Below are positions 62,650 through 64,000 of a DNA stretch of 64,000 nt, piece by piece. The notes under the pieces are model-generated. The model was not told where the DNA came from, did not search any database, and worked only from the letters and a program-made list of their open reading frames with translations. This stretch comes from Epithemia pelagica. Lineage: Eukaryota > Bacillariophyta > Bacillariophyceae > Surirellales > Surirellaceae. The position numbers and the translations under genes were made by a program. The stretch is from NCBI GenBank assembly GCA_946965045.2, contig OX337233.1, positions 558,001 to 622,000 of the forward strand, written 5' to 3'. How positions within the stretch are numbered: position 1 is the stretch's first letter; every line of letters begins with the position of its first letter.

Positions 62650-64000
62650 ATGCAAGAACAAGCAAGATTGTCCAATCTTGCCTTTCCTGACACCAACAAA
62701 GATGAAATGCCACAATGGAAGTCCGACTCATGGCCGCCGCTTTTGGGTGGATGGCGTCGGTATCATGCATCGGTTGTTGTGAATGAAGAGAAAAAGGGAC
62801 AACAGACAGTCGTTGTCATTGGAGGACAAAAAGCAGAGTTGCTCGTCACAAATTCGGTGTTGTTGATGGATTTGGAAAAGGACACGAAGCAATGGAGGGA
62901 AGGTCCAAGTCTGAATCAAAATCGTGCATTTCATGCAGCAGTGGTTTGTAATGGCTCTGTGTACGCAATTGGGGGAGGCTGTAATGGTAAACGTCTGGAT
63001 TCAATCGAGCGGATTGATCTTTTGCATTTGTGGAAATCACCATGTGCTACCAACAACAAGACGCATTGGAAGAAATTGACTTGTACATTGTCCACTCCAA
63101 GAGGCGGATGTCAAGCTGCTGTAGTACATGATCGATTTGTTGTGGTCGTTGGTGGATACAATAGAGAATGCTTGTCGTCGACTGATATCATTGATACGGC
63201 AGAACAAACTCAACACACTGTGATTGCAGGCCCTTCCATGACGACTCCTCGATCTTTGAGTGGAATGGCGGTTGTCGGTCATCGTATCTTTGTCATTGGA
63301 GGGTCCAATGGAAGCTCCGATCTTAACTCCGTAGAATATTTGGATTTCATTGAAGCTTCTCAAGAGACCAATGAGGATGTGGGTTTCATCATTCCTTTAT
63401 CATCGAAATGGAAAGTGCACAAGGATCTGGTCCTTTCTGTCCCCCGAACGCAACATGCTGTTGGGAAAGTCGGGACCTCACTGATCGTGGCAGGAGGTGG
63501 TACCGTCAAAGCTTTGAAGTCGGTAGAAGTATTGGATACAAAGCGCAACGTCGTGTTCAACATACCTGATATGACCACGAGGCGGAACGGTCCTAGTCTG
63601 GTATCATTGTCTGACATGATCGCTGTCATTGGAGGGTTTCGTCAGGATACGTGTGAGACGCTCGCACTGAGTGACACACTTGAACACACCCAGGTACGGC
63701 GTTTGTTGCAGAAAGAATTGGTTGTGATATACCAAGCGACTGGAGAAATAATTGTTTCAAATATTGTTGTTCTGTTCTCTTACGACACTTTGGTGCTCTT
63801 CTTTTCAAAGACATCTCAGAACATGTATTCGTGTCGCGCTGAGCTCGACATGGAACTTGAAAAACTGAAGAGTAAGATTCAACTTGCAAATAGGGATCGT
63901 ATCAATGTCAAGGCGCTGCAAGAGGCAATTGAGGCGGAATCCTTGCTGTCTTTGTTGGAAGGTCTTCGAGATCAGGATGACAAGTTCCGCTCTGTACATG
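62650..64000 (+). CDS. K10: kelch-coiled-coil protein, partial and mosaic
   Basis: Starts at ATG 62650 (MQEQARLSNLAF). Exon 1 62650-63693 (348 codons, six kelch motifs, no frame error), intron 63694-63810 (117 nt, open and a multiple of three as in K4), exon 2 from 63811 to beyond the window. The frame stays open to the last base. Successive stretches match different paralogs: 5' region and first 75 codons K5/K7; GGGCNGKRLDSIERIDLLHL K1; VVHDRFVVVVGGYN-ECLSST to PSMTTPRSL K6; SNGSSDLN to SLIVAGGGTVKALK K7; TTRRNGPSLVSLSDMIAVIG through exon 2 K4. See the finding on mosaicism. Confidence 0.88.
   Translation, partial: MQEQARLSNLAFPDTNKDEMPQWKSDSWPPLLGGWRRYHASVVVNEEKKGQQTVVVIGGQKAELLVTNSVLLMDLEKDTKQWREGPSLNQNRAFHAAVVCNGSVYAIGGGCNGKRLDSIERIDLLHLWKSPCATNNKTHWKKLTCTLSTPRGGCQAAVVHDRFVVVVGGYNRECLSSTDIIDTAEQTQHTVIAGPSMTTPRSLSGMAVVGHRIFVIGGSNGSSDLNSVEYLDFIEASQETNEDVGFIIPLSSKWKVHKDLVLSVPRTQHAVGKVGTSLIVAGGGTVKALKSVEVLDTKRNVVFNIPDMTTRRNGPSLVSLSDMIAVIGGFRQDTCETLALSDTLEHTQVRRLLQKELVVIYQATGEIIVSNIVVLFSYDTLVLFFSKTSQNMYSCRAELDMELEKLKSKIQLANRDRINVKALQEAIEAESLLSLLEGLRDQDDKFRSVH

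Noticed and set aside
1-64000. CRISPR arrays, tRNA or rRNA genes, operons
   Set aside because: No regularly spaced repeats with unique spacers, no cloverleaf-like stretch and no rRNA-like sequence were noticed; introns and gene layout are eukaryotic.

Overview
The window is nuclear DNA of a eukaryote, most likely a pennate diatom or close stramenopile (inferred). Reasons: short GT-AG introns of about 73-120 nt, ATG starts without Shine-Dalgarno signals, a Ty1/copia retrotransposon whose Gag and Pol resemble the diatom CoDi type, and a dense array of tandemly duplicated genes. No tRNA, rRNA or CRISPR array was recognised.

The backbone is a head-to-tail array of ten plus-strand genes (K1-K10). 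Each encodes a six-kelch beta-propeller joined, across one phase-0 intron, to a coiled-coil tail. K3, K4, K5, K8 and K9 look intact. K1 looks intact only if a newly created splice donor is used. K2, K6 and K7 are broken. K10 runs off the right edge. Each K gene is followed, in convergent orientation, by one of two minus-strand partners: an M gene (another kelch protein; M0-M2) or a C gene (a Q/N/T-rich protein with an N-terminal membrane module; C0-C5, all damaged). The partner correlates with the type of K tail. Between blocks lie plus-strand relics of a gene with a similar membrane module and a fasciclin (FAS1) domain. Upstream of the K genes recurs a short motif close to TTCACATCAAAAGCTGA.

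Two mobile elements interrupt the array. At 823-7453 is a complete copia element with identical 163-bp LTRs, intact gag and pol in one frame separated by a single TGA, and a chromodomain-like segment between integrase and reverse transcriptase. At 27690-38607 is a 10.9-kb DNA transposon with perfect 16-bp CACTG-type inverted ends and a TA target duplication. It carries four genes: a BAH-like protein, a PLP-dependent aminotransferase-like protein with a possible C-terminal winged helix, a large putative CACTA-like transposase, and a spliced gene with a nuclear-localisation-like motif and a Cys/His-rich C-terminus. Unoccupied paralogous target sites for both elements lie in the same window (20986 and 62287), so both insertions can be delimited directly.

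The segment 25440-27689 is duplicated at 59586-62288, and the DNA transposon entered the first copy afterwards. K10 is a patchwork of stretches matching K5/K7, K1, K6, K7 and K4, which points to gene conversion or unequal crossing-over diversifying the kelch family. I consider the gene-carrying DNA transposon and the mosaic kelch array the two most unusual systems here.
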